Shown here: in pieces, positions 43,521-50,577 of the stretch
How the letters are laid out: every line of letters begins with the position of its first letter
How positions within the stretch are numbered: the stretch's first letter is position 1
Assembly: GCA_944389495.1 (NCBI GenBank)
Contig: CALXMN010000005.1
Coordinates: 1-64,000, forward strand
DNA from: an uncultured Alphaproteobacteria bacterium
Lineage (GTDB): Bacteria > Pseudomonadota > Alphaproteobacteria > Rs-D84
Length of the DNA stretch: 64,000 nt
Direction: 5' to 3'
Position numbers and translations under genes: made by a program
Notes under the pieces: model-generated
What the model was told of the DNA's origin: nothing
The model's database searches: none
What the model saw: the letters and a program-made list of their open reading frames with translations, nothing else

Positions 43521-44624
43521 ATGAAACCGGTATTATTTGATTTTTCAGATGCACAATTGGTTGAATTTTTGACCCAAATGGGCCAGCCAAAGTTCCGTGC
43601 GAAACAGGTTCGGGAATGGTTAAATCGTGGGGCACCGAATTTTCAATCTATGAAAAATCTTCCGGAAATGCTGCGGCGGGATTTGGATCGTGTGGCACAA
43701 ACTTTGCCAGTGCGCGTAATAAAAAAATTGGAATCGTCCGATGGACAGACAACCAAATTCTTGCTGGAACTGGGGGACTGCGAACAAATTGAATGCGTCT
43801 TGATGCGCACAAGTTATGGTAACAGCGTCTGTGTCAGTTCCCAGGCAGGATGTGCAATGGGATGCAAATTCTGTGCCAGTACTTTGTTGGGACTGAAACG
43901 AAATTTGACTGTAAATGAAATCTATTCCCAGATTTTGGTTGCCCAGTGGGAACTGCGCAACGATAAATTTGCCGATCGACCAATACGACCAAATGGCGAT
44001 GCAAATAACGACGATGTTTCGCACATTGTTATTATGGGAACCGGCGAGCCATTACAAAACACACAAAATGTTATCGGTTTTATCGAACGCGCAAATCACG
44101 ATATGGGTATTGGATGGCGTAAAATAACCGTGTCTACGTGCGGGATTGTGCCGGGTATACGCGATTTGACACAATGGGGACGACCGATTAATCTTGCCAT
44201 ATCTTTGCACGCGCCAACCGATGATTTGCGCAGCCGCATTATGCCAATTAATAATAAATATAAAATTCGCGAGGTATTGGATGCCGCCTTCGATTTTTCC
44301 GCCGCGCATAACAGACAATTGATGATTGAATATATACTGTTGGCGGTGCGAAATGAAAACGGCACAACAGAATTATTAAACTGTACGCCCGAATACGCAG
44401 AAAAGTTGTCTGAATTATTACGTGGGAAAAACTGTATGGTAAATCTTATTCCGTGGAATGCGGTTGATGAACGTGATTTTGTATCACCATCGGGAAATGC
44501 CGTACACAGATTCCAAGATATTTTAATCAAAAATGGTATACATACACGTATACGACGCGAACGTGGTAATGATATAGGCAGTGCCTGTGGCCAATTACGC
44601 CTTAACAACGCCAAGGTAAAATAA
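43521..44624 (+). CDS. rlmN: 23S rRNA/tRNA A2503/A37 methyltransferase RlmN
   Basis: 367 aa radical-SAM enzyme making 2-methyladenosine in 23S rRNA and some tRNAs. The C-x3-C-x2-C cluster site is CAMGCKFC (~113-120). GTGEPLQN and the C-terminal Cys (GSACGQL, ~359) are present; the latter is the methyl-carrying Cys together with that in 'STCGIVPG'. It starts 3 nt after the surA stop. A bidirectional terminator follows. Confidence 0.95.
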   Translation: MKPVLFDFSDAQLVEFLTQMGQPKFRAKQVREWLNRGAPNFQSMKNLPEMLRRDLDRVAQTLPVRVIKKLESSDGQTTKFLLELGDCEQIECVLMRTSYGNSVCVSSQAGCAMGCKFCASTLLGLKRNLTVNEIYSQILVAQWELRNDKFADRPIRPNGDANNDDVSHIVIMGTGEPLQNTQNVIGFIERANHDMGIGWRKITVSTCGIVPGIRDLTQWGRPINLAISLHAPTDDLRSRIMPINNKYKIREVLDAAFDFSAAHNRQLMIEYILLAVRNENGTTELLNCTPEYAEKLSELLRGKNCMVNLIPWNAVDERDFVSPSGNAVHRFQDILIKNGIHTRIRRERGNDIGSACGQLRLNNAKVK

Positions 44625-44626
44625 AT

Positions 44627-44652
44627 AAAAAACCGCCGTTTGGCGGCTTTTT
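44627..44652. terminator. bidirectional terminator
   Basis: Stem CCGCC-GTTT-GGCGG flanked by A-run and T-run between convergent rlmN and the glycosyltransferase gene. Confidence 0.8.
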
Positions 44653-45559
44653 ATTGTAATGGCGGACGACGTAATTTTAACTTTCTTCGCATCTTGATAA
44701 ACGGGATGAATCCGAATAAGCACACCCATATATTATTACTATCCGTTGTATATCGCAATGCCAGTATTGGTAAAAAACCAAACAGATGATATAAAATCAA
44801 CTTTTGTTTTTTGCGCGTCATACGCAATTCGGTCGTACACATAAATATATACACATCACAACGTGCATAATGATAAAATTTTGCCTGTAATTTTCGTGTG
44901 GTGCGCGTCGTTAACAGCGAATTTTGACGATATTTATACACGTACGTTGCGCCCGGTACCAAAACAATACGATTTGCATAATAAATCATTTTGGTCATTA
45001 TTAATAAATCTTCACAGTATTTCATATCAATTGGAAATTCAAAACGATTATGATTCCAAAAATCCCGCCTTATTAAATACCGCCACGAATACCCGTGCAT
45101 ATCAACACGTGTTGCATCAATCTTGTCCTGGGGCAAAGATAAAACAAGCGTCTTGTCATACATCATACTGTCGCCGGGCCAACGTTCGTGTATAAATCCG
45201 GCAACGGCAACATCAGCATCTGCATTGGACGCCGCATCATACATTTTTTGATAAAAGTCTGTATTTATAACATCGTCTGCATCCATAAAATGAATGTATT
45301 TTCCACGCGCAGCGGCAATCGCCGCATTGCGTGCCACAGATACACCGCGATTGATTTCGGATCGAATAACACGCAGATTCATTTTTGGATACTGGGTCGC
45401 GTATTGTGATATTTCTGTATCCGTGCCATCGGTACAACCATCAAGATAAATTATTACCTCTGTATCCCGCGATGGAAATGTTTGTAAACGCAGACAATCC
45501 AAGGTTTGACGAATATACTGTGCACAGTTACACGCCGGTATAATAACAGAAATTTTCAT
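44651..45559 (-). CDS. family 2 glycosyltransferase
   Basis: 302 aa from the ATG at 45559; the frame is open upstream but lies in the RNA leader and terminator. GT-A fold: VSVIIPACN-like start (KISVIIPACNCAQYI), TEVIIYLDGCTDGT, NRGVSVARNAAI, the DxD motif FMDADD (~90-95), and a possible catalytic region KYCEDLLIMTKMIY. The C-terminus has hydrophobic segments and a basic tail (~245-302). Likely transfers a sugar to LPS or another surface glycan. It lies 12 nt after a terminator-like hairpin that ends a structured RNA, so its expression may depend on readthrough. Confidence 0.8.
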   Translation of the reverse strand: MKISVIIPACNCAQYIRQTLDCLRLQTFPSRDTEVIIYLDGCTDGTDTEISQYATQYPKMNLRVIRSEINRGVSVARNAAIAAARGKYIHFMDADDVINTDFYQKMYDAASNADADVAVAGFIHERWPGDSMMYDKTLVLSLPQDKIDATRVDMHGYSWRYLIRRDFWNHNRFEFPIDMKYCEDLLIMTKMIYYANRIVLVPGATYVYKYRQNSLLTTRTTRKLQAKFYHYARCDVYIFMCTTELRMTRKKQKLILYHLFGFLPILALRYTTDSNNIWVCLFGFIPFIKMRRKLKLRRPPLQ

Positions 45560-45570
45560 AATTTTATCCC

Positions 45571-45798
45571 ATTTAAAAAAATTAAACCGCCACAGAAATG
45601 GCGGTCGGGCGTTTTCAAAATCATAACACGATGACCCTGATGCTTTTAGTATATACCTGTTGTATAACACCAGACACCCGACAAACTGTCGTCGGGCATA
45701 ACGATGCGAAAAGCATCATCTGCAAAATAGATTACGATGCAATTCGCACCGCGTGTTATGGGTTTTGAAAGACCCGAAACCACATCCCTGTGGGTTCA
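45571..45798 (-). ncRNA. structured RNA, copy A (new family candidate)
   Basis: Minus strand, ~228 nt. Order: 5' hairpin AACC(C)ACA-GGGA-TGTGGTT (45796-45778); long closing helix of 9 bp (45760-45752 with 45630-45622, CATAACACG/CGTGTTATG), 8 bp (45770-45763 with 45620-45613) and 5 bp (45777-45773 with 45609-45605). Inside are hairpin GATGC-TTTTC-GCATC, hairpin CCCGAC/GTCGGG (45696-45677) and GTTATACAACAGG (45668-45656). A terminator ends it. A second copy at 47620-47858 has the same parts with compensatory base changes. It is not tmRNA, RNase P, SRP or any riboswitch I recognise. It could be a leader of the glycosyltransferase gene or a separate RNA. Confidence 0.65.
45573..45605 (-). terminator. 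terminator ending structured RNA copy A
   Basis: Stem ACCGCCA/TGGCGGT (minus sense) followed by TTTAATTTTTTT; the glycosyltransferase ATG is 12-14 nt further. The stem closely resembles the one ending copy B. Confidence 0.8.
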
Positions 45799-45804
45799 TA
45801 GCAG

Positions 45805-45833
45805 ATAATAACCAATTATTTTTTATATTGCAA
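45805..45833 (-). promoter_or_regulatory. promoter of structured RNA copy A
   Basis: Minus strand: -35 TTGCAA (45833-45828), 17-nt spacer, -10 TATTAT (45810-45805). Start predicted at ~45798, just before the first hairpin. Confidence 0.65.
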
Positions 45834-45835
45834 AG

Positions 45836-45870
45836 TAAAAAACACCGCGCAATGCCTGCGCGGTGTTTTT
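45836..45870 (-). terminator. terminator of the OmpA-type lipoprotein gene
   Basis: Eleven-bp stem AACACCGCGCA/TGCGCGGTGTT flanked by T-run on the minus strand. Confidence 0.85.
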
Positions 45871-45884
45871 CCATACAAGAAACA

Positions 45885-46532
45885 TTACTTGTTCGGGATA
45901 ATCTTGATTTCAACACGACGGTTCTGTTGACGGCCCGCCGCAGTGGAATTATCCGCAATCGGGTTGGATGACCCCATTCCCATAATTTCAAAGCGCGATG
46001 ATTTTACACCCTGACCCTGCAAGTATGCCGCAACGGCCGCGGCACGATTTTGCGACAATGTTTGATTATACTGGGCAGATCCTGTATTATCGGTAAAGCC
46101 CATAACCATTACGGTCGAATTATCATACTTGTTTAATACCTTGGCCACGGAATTTAATGTCGCATAGAATCCCGCATTTATATCCGCCGAATCGGTCTGG
46201 AACGTGATATTGCCCGGCATAACCAAACGAATATTGTCACCATCACGAATAACACTGACACCGGTTGATGCCAATTCTGCACGCAATTCAGCCTCTTGCG
46301 TGTCCATATAGTATCCAACACCGCCGCCCAGTGCCGCGCCGGCCAAACCGCCAACCAACGCACCCGCACCGTGATTATTTGATACCAACGCACCCGTGGC
46401 CGCGCCCGTGGCCGCACCAATGGCGGTGCCCCATACGGCCTTGGAGGTTTGCGCCTCGCCCGTATAGGGATTAACCGTTGCGCACCCAGACATAAATGCG
46501 CATATTGCCAATACAGAACAAATTTTTTTCAT
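45885..46532 (-). CDS. OmpA-family lipoprotein with glycine zipper
   Basis: 215 aa. Lipobox FMSGC (Cys ~17). Gly-zipper segment GTAIGAATGAATGALVS and GALVGGLAGAALGGGVGYYM (~35-78) likely inserts in or oligomerises at a membrane. C-terminal OmpA domain (~105-213) with MVMGFTDNTGSAQYNQTLSQNRAAAVAAYL and NRRVEIKI binding peptidoglycan. Architecture matches YiaD-type proteins. AAGGGG precedes the ATG. Single-gene unit ending in a strong terminator. Confidence 0.8.
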   Translation of the reverse strand: MKKICSVLAICAFMSGCATVNPYTGEAQTSKAVWGTAIGAATGAATGALVSNNHGAGALVGGLAGAALGGGVGYYMDTQEAELRAELASTGVSVIRDGDNIRLVMPGNITFQTDSADINAGFYATLNSVAKVLNKYDNSTVMVMGFTDNTGSAQYNQTLSQNRAAAVAAYLQGQGVKSSRFEIMGMGSSNPIADNSTAAGRQQNRRVEIKIIPNK

Positions 46533-46596
46533 ACCTTTCCCCTTTTTATAAAAACAGTGTTCGTATAGTAAACAAAAAATAAATAAATGGCAATAT

Positions 46597-46624
46597 ACAA
46601 AAAATAAAATCGCCCGATGGGCGA
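46597..46624 (-). terminator. terminator-like hairpin
   Basis: Stem TCGCCC-ATC-GGGCGA with T-rich sequence after it on the minus strand. It would end any transcript coming from the ATPase fragment to the right. Confidence 0.6.
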
Positions 46625-46896
46625 CTGTATTTTGTGGTGGATCAGTATTCTGTTGCCAAAAATCCCATACCTAAATTCCCTAAATACAGGGATTCTACAG
46701 GGAATTTCGCCCATATTTTCGGGTAGAAAAATCAGCACGAGCAGGATTTTTCCATTGTTATTTCAATAAAAATACCAATTCTCAAAAATCGGGGGCACAA
46801 AAATAACAGGGATTTTTTTACCCACGAACAGGGAATTTGCACACTAAAACAGAGGTTTTATTATTTGCGTGTGTACAGCGCAAAATTAAACTGGGT
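46625..46896. other. non-coding accessory stretch with short repeats
   Basis: No gene visible. Contains two similar pairs of ACAGGGATT...CAGGGAATTT motifs (around 46686-46710 and 46808-46844), one of which forms a palindrome with an upstream AATTCCCT. A GATCCACCA string on the minus strand near 46640 resembles a tRNA 3' end but has no tRNA attached. It looks like debris of a mobile element. Confidence 0.4.
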
Positions 46897-47556
46897 TTAA
46901 CCGTTATTGACAAACCTATCCGATAATTCGATGGGCGACTCTGACATAGGCTTGGTATTAGGCGCTTTGATTTTTACAATAACAGGGAATGGCAAATTGA
47001 CACTTGATATTACGGCTTCGCCACTAGACAAATTAGCCAACCCTGCCAGAACCCAACGGTTAGATTCCGAACAAGCCCCTTTTATTTTATCCACGTCAAG
47101 ATCGTTTATTAAACGATGGATTATAAATGTTCCTATTTGGCTTAAAGTGCCTATAGGTATATCACGAGGCATCTGCGTTGCAATACAAACATATAAACCG
47201 TATTTTCGGCATTCTTTCGCGATTAAATCAAACGCATTTAATTCAACATCTCCACTAAAAGAATCCTGCAATTTTTTATTTAAAAATTGGTGTGCCTCAT
47301 CCATAAATACAACTGTTGGCTTTTCTTTGAATTTATTGGCGCGGGCGCGTTTTAACAATTCTTTGCCGATGATATTAACCAAGATTTCACGAACATTGTA
47401 ATCAAAGCCAACATGACTAAGGTTTATCAACAACATTTTTTTATCTGAAGATAAAAAGCTATTTAAACAATCAATGAATTTCGTAGGATGTGTTGTCTCT
47501 TTTTCTATTGGTTTAAATTCAAAATCAATATGTTTGCCCTTTGATCGGTAAAAAAT
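46897..47556 (-). pseudogene. C-terminal fragment of a HerA/DUF87-type ATPase
   Basis: The frame is open from a TAG at 47557-47559 to the stop at 46897 (~219 codons; the first ATG, at 47436, leaves 179 aa). Visible: Walker B TVVFMDEAHQFL, a KECRKYGLYVCIATQMPRDIP sensor/Arg-finger-like region and a conserved 'TFIIHRLINDLDVDKI' block, as in HerA-like helicase/translocase ATPases of defence and mobile elements. The Walker A and entire N-terminal half are missing, so it is a truncated remnant. It lies between repeat-rich debris and structured RNA copy B, consistent with a decayed insertion. Confidence 0.65.
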
Positions 47557-47582
47557 CTATGATTTCAACCCGATATTATTGA

Positions 47583-47613
47583 TTGATTTTTTTGATATAT
47601 TTCTGAATACTAT
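47583..47613 (+). promoter_or_regulatory. candidate promoter of structured RNA copy B
   Basis: -10 TACTAT (47608-47613), which aligns with the TATTAT of copy A, and a possible -35 TTGATT (47583-47588, spacer 19). Weaker than copy A's promoter. Confidence 0.45.
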
Positions 47614-47619
47614 ACACAT

Positions 47620-47858
47620 AGAATCCGTTGGGAATGAATTCAGGGTCGTCAAAAAGCCCATAGTTTACAGCAATATGAAACATCGTATTGCAATCCCGCA
47701 CGGTAAAGTGGCGCGGATGCGCCTTTTATTGTTCCCCGCCGTTGGTCGGGGGGCCGTCAGTTATACAACAGGGCTTGCCCAAAGACTGGCGGGGTCATTT
47801 TGTAAACTATGATTTTTTGAACTCCCCGACCGCCATTTCTGATGGCGGTCATTCTTTC
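47620..47858 (+). ncRNA. structured RNA, copy B (new family candidate)
   Basis: Plus strand, ~239 nt. 5' hairpin GAAT...GGGA...ATTC (47621-47641). Closing helix CATAGTTTAC/GTAAACTATG (47659-47668 with 47802-47811, 10 bp), extended by TCAAAAA/TTTTTGA (47649-47655 with 47814-47820). Inside are hairpin GCAATA/TATTGC, hairpin CCCCG/CGGGG (47734-47751), the 13-nt GTTATACAACAGG (47760-47772), GGGTCAT (47792-47798) and a final GACCGCCAT/ATGGCGGTC hairpin. Compared with copy A, helix sequences differ but pairing is kept, and the hairpin-to-GTTATACAACAGG spacing is 8 nt in both. It ends 23 nt before the ATG of a surface-lipoprotein gene. Confidence 0.65.
47828..47857 (+). terminator. terminator-like hairpin ending structured RNA copy B
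   Basis: Nine-bp stem GACCGCCAT/ATGGCGGTC followed by CATTCTTTC, a weak T-run. The lipoprotein SD and ATG follow within 25 nt. Confidence 0.6.
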
Positions 47859-47880
47859 ACCAAGAACAAAGGGAGACACT

Positions 47881-49233
47881 ATGAAAAAAATTGCAATTTT
47901 AACAAGTCTATTAGCATTGACTGCGTGTGGCGGTGGTTCAGGCGGTGGTGGCAGTGGCACGATCGGCGGAACATTGCCGGGCGGGGATACAGGAGGCACC
48001 TTGGTATGGCAAGAGCCAACCGTGTCGCCAGAGACAGCCAACAGCAACAAACAAGTCACTAGCATGAATTCCAGAATCAGCAATTCTGCAAAAGTTATTT
48101 CCTATGTAGAAAAACAGTTGGAAACATTTGAAAGCGGGCCGAGCGGCCAAAAAGTGAGTCGTGCCGCATTTGAATGGTTCGCGCCAAGTGATGGCAACAA
48201 ACTGTCCAAAGAAGAACAGGCATTAGAAATTGCAAAACTGAGCGACTGGCTGTTAATGGACAGCACAACCCAAGAAGACATAATTGCGGCATTTAATCAT
48301 GACAAACAAAAACTGCATCAAGCAATGCACGTTTTGGACAAGGGATTAAACTCATGCTTTAACGGCGGCAGTGCCGCCCAAACCGCAGCATGTTTCAAAG
48401 AAACTTGGGTAAAAAATAATGATGATGCAATCAAGGATTTTGAAGACAACGGGCAATTAAAAACATTTGATTTAAGCAATGTGGACTTCAAAATGGTGGA
48501 TGGCGACACAACAGAAACATTTGCCATTGTTGTAGATGAAAACGGGAAAATTAGCGGATTGAAATTCAGGGGCAAAGACCGCACCCGTATTGATGACACA
48601 AATGATTTTGAATTTGTTGAAATGTTGGGTCCAGATGGCCAAAAAGAATTGGTTAATGCATTGCTAACCTATGAAAGTCATGGAAAAAATATCGGAACCG
48701 ACGGATTAAAATATGCGGACTTTGGCTTATTGCGCTTTAATTCAACGCAGCCGGGATTTGAATTTGAAGAACTGATGCCGTATGCCGGCGGATATGAAGC
48801 AAAACGCATAGACAAATCAGATATTGATAAAACCGTCGTCTTTAATGGCCATGCCATTGGCCAGGTATTTGGCGAACAAAAAGTAGAATTGTCGGATAAA
48901 AATGCACAATTTGTATTTGATAAGGCAAGCGGTTCTGAAACACTGTCTGCATCATTTGATAACTGGTATGATGTCAGTATTATTAAAAATGATAACGGGA
49001 TAACATTCGGCTTATCTGGCGATGCAAAAGATGGACCGACGTTGTCTGCGTCATCCGCCAATCTGCAAAGCGGCACAACACCAGACGGCAACGAAATTAT
49101 TGGTTTTGACACCGCTTATTACGGGGATAATAAAAAACCGAGCGAGGCCACAGCGCTGTTTCAATATTCCCAAGAGCAATCTGCCGGGAACTATACGCAT
49201 GTCCATATCGGTTTTGGTGGCAAGGCCGAATAA
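47881..49233 (+). CDS. surface lipoprotein, probable Slam substrate
   Basis: 450 aa from the ATG at 47881 (AAAGGGAG upstream). Lipobox LTACG with Cys at ~16, then a long Gly/Ser-rich flexible tether (GGGSGGGGSGTIGG). An N-terminal helical half (~55-170, including a Cys pair) precedes a beta-rich C-terminal half (~185-450, repeated F/V-x-F strands ending VHIGFGGKAE). A flexible tether plus C-terminal beta-barrel-like domain, and a Slam-like gene immediately downstream, resemble TbpB/HpuA-type surface lipoproteins. No clear ligand-binding signature was recognised. Structured RNA copy B forms its leader. Confidence 0.65.
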   Translation: MKKIAILTSLLALTACGGGSGGGGSGTIGGTLPGGDTGGTLVWQEPTVSPETANSNKQVTSMNSRISNSAKVISYVEKQLETFESGPSGQKVSRAAFEWFAPSDGNKLSKEEQALEIAKLSDWLLMDSTTQEDIIAAFNHDKQKLHQAMHVLDKGLNSCFNGGSAAQTAACFKETWVKNNDDAIKDFEDNGQLKTFDLSNVDFKMVDGDTTETFAIVVDENGKISGLKFRGKDRTRIDDTNDFEFVEMLGPDGQKELVNALLTYESHGKNIGTDGLKYADFGLLRFNSTQPGFEFEELMPYAGGYEAKRIDKSDIDKTVVFNGHAIGQVFGEQKVELSDKNAQFVFDKASGSETLSASFDNWYDVSIIKNDNGITFGLSGDAKDGPTLSASSANLQSGTTPDGNEIIGFDTAYYGDNKKPSEATALFQYSQEQSAGNYTHVHIGFGGKAE

Positions 49234-49890
49234 TTGAAAAAAATCATTTTGATTTTTTTGATACTGTTTCTGCCTGGCATTGTCTTGGCAGAAACAAACC
49301 CGGCATCTGAAATTATACTGTCGGCATTGGATACTGTAAAATTAGCTGGCCACCTGGTAGATAGTGGCAAATACGATACAGCAGAACAGATTTTAACCAA
49401 ATTGCCCCCATTACAAAACGGCAGCCTGGAAATCGAACGATGGTTCTTACTTGCGCAAATTTCTGCCCGCCGGGGCGATTTAGACGCAGCAATTAAAATC
49501 TATCGCAAGATTTTGGATGACCAACCGGATTTGGCACGTGTGCGGTTTGAGTTGGCCGTATGTTATATGAAACAGGAACGCTGGTCGCGGGCGGATTATC
49601 ATTTGCGCCTTGCCATGGCAGGGCGAGATTTGCCGCCGGCCGCGATGCAAATGATGAACTATTACCGGTATATCATACGCCAGAATAAAAACTGGAAAGT
49701 ATGGTTTAACTTTGGCGCGGCACCCGATAACAATATCAACACCAGTGCCGGCGGTGAAGAATGTGTGAATACCATATTTGGGCCGATGTGCCGGCAACTG
49801 CCCGATGGGATGAACCTGCAATACTTGTTTGAAATCGCATCAAAATATGACAACTTCGATCAACAAGAACGCGCATTTTATCAATATTGA
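49234..49890 (+). pseudogene. Slam-like surface lipoprotein assembly protein, truncated
   Basis: 218 aa starting at a TTG directly after the upstream TAA (AAGG 9 nt upstream). Signal peptide KKIILIFLILFLPGIVLA. N-terminal TPR domain (~30-145, ARRGDLDAAIKIYRKILDDQPDLARVRFELA), then the start of the DUF560 barrel (NWKVWFNFGAAPDNNINTS, matching the 'W..SFS.G...DSN.N' of Slam). Slam proteins are ~480 aa with a 14-strand barrel; here the frame stops after the first strands. Slam flips lipoproteins such as TbpB to the cell surface, and its gene is normally next to its substrate, as here. The truncation probably makes it non-functional, unless a full Slam is elsewhere. Confidence 0.7.
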
Positions 49891-49912
49891 ACTTATATGC
49901 AAGGGTACTTTT

Positions 49913-49938
49913 AACCGCCAAAATCGGCGGTTTTCTTT
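49913..49938 (+). terminator. Rho-independent terminator
   Basis: Stem AACCGCC/GGCGGTT followed by TTCTTT after the truncated Slam gene. Confidence 0.75.
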
Positions 49939-50041
49939 ATGAAGTTGCTTCCCTGTGACTCCGCTAAAAAGGCTTTTGTATAGAAAGATGCATATAATAC
50001 CGCAAAAAGGACATTTTGTCGCCCATACCATAATCAATGCA

Positions 50042-50069
50042 TAAAAAAAGCCCGCGAACTGCGGGCTTT
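50042..50069 (-). terminator. terminator of tRNA-Val
   Basis: Minus-strand stem AAAGCCCGC-AGTTC-GCGGGCTTT followed by TTTTA, 30 nt past the tRNA 3' end. Confidence 0.85.
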
Positions 50070-50099
50070 ATGTGGTATAGACTGATTCTATCAGAATTC

Positions 50100-50176
50100 T
50101 GGTGGATGTTGAGGGACTCAAACCCCCGACCCTCTCGGTGTAAACGAGATGCTCTAATCAACTGAGCTAAACATCC
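50100..50176 (-). tRNA. tRNA-Val (anticodon TAC)
   Basis: 77 nt with encoded CCA. Acceptor GGATGTT/AACATCC, D-arm GCTCAGTTGATTAGAGC, anticodon stem TCTCG/CGAGA with loop TTTACAC (anticodon TAC, reads GTA), and a T-arm GGGGG-TTTGAGT-CCCTC-like segment. Own terminator downstream. Confidence 0.95.
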
Positions 50177-50225
50177 GAAACATTGCGGGAATATTAATGC
50201 ATTTTTTCCCGCTTGTCCAGTTTTT

Positions 50226-50525
50226 TTATTCGGGTAATGGAACACCGGCGGTGGCATCACCCATTACACGATCAATTAATTCATCGGCCTTGGCCTTGGC
50301 ATCCATATATGCACGTGCAACTGCATCTGATACCGCCGCACCACCGCGCGAGGCCAATTCATCGCTGATTTGTATTCCCGCCAAATCATATTTGCCCGTC
50401 ATATCAACAATGACCGCACCGTTGTCGGCAACGCCCTTGACGTGCATAGACGCCAAACGTTCCTGGGCGGCGGTAACCTTGTTCTGAAGTGCACTGGCCT
50501 GGGCCATTAATGTTTCCATATCCAT
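50226..50525 (-). CDS. ybaB: YbaB/EbfC nucleoid-associated protein
   Basis: 99 aa. Helix-strand-helix dimeric DNA-binding fold: long N-terminal helix MDMETLMAQASALQNKVTAAQERLA, conserved VIVDMTGKYDLAGIQISDEL strand region, and C-terminal helix DAVARAYMDAKAKADELI. It usually sits between dnaX and recR; here it is separate from dnaX (18 kb) and lies after pnp. GGAG 8 nt upstream supports the first ATG. Confidence 0.85.
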   Translation of the reverse strand: MDMETLMAQASALQNKVTAAQERLASMHVKGVADNGAVIVDMTGKYDLAGIQISDELASRGGAAVSDAVARAYMDAKAKADELIDRVMGDATAGVPLPE

Positions 50526-50577
50526 TTAAAAAACTCCATTGCGTTATAAATGCGCCTGTACAGGCGCATTCCAGAGA

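Noticed and set aside
45571-45798. Copy A as tmRNA, RNase P RNA, SRP RNA or 6S RNA
   Set aside because: Lacks the tRNA-like ends and tag frame of tmRNA, the GAGGAAAGTCC region of RNase P, the GGAAGCAGCC loop of SRP RNA, and has several internal hairpins instead of the 6S bubble.
45716-45991. 91-aa minus-strand frame
   Set aside because: Covers the end of the OmpA gene in another frame, its terminator and the structured RNA; not a plausible gene.
46635-46650. GATCCACCA string resembling a tRNA 3' end
   Set aside because: No acceptor partner, T-arm or anticodon arm could be assembled around it.
47579-47812. Plus-strand 77-aa frame and a minus-strand ~50-codon frame ending ...YSIQKYIKKINQ
   Set aside because: Both lie entirely within structured RNA copy B; the RNA alignment with copy A explains the conservation better than a peptide.
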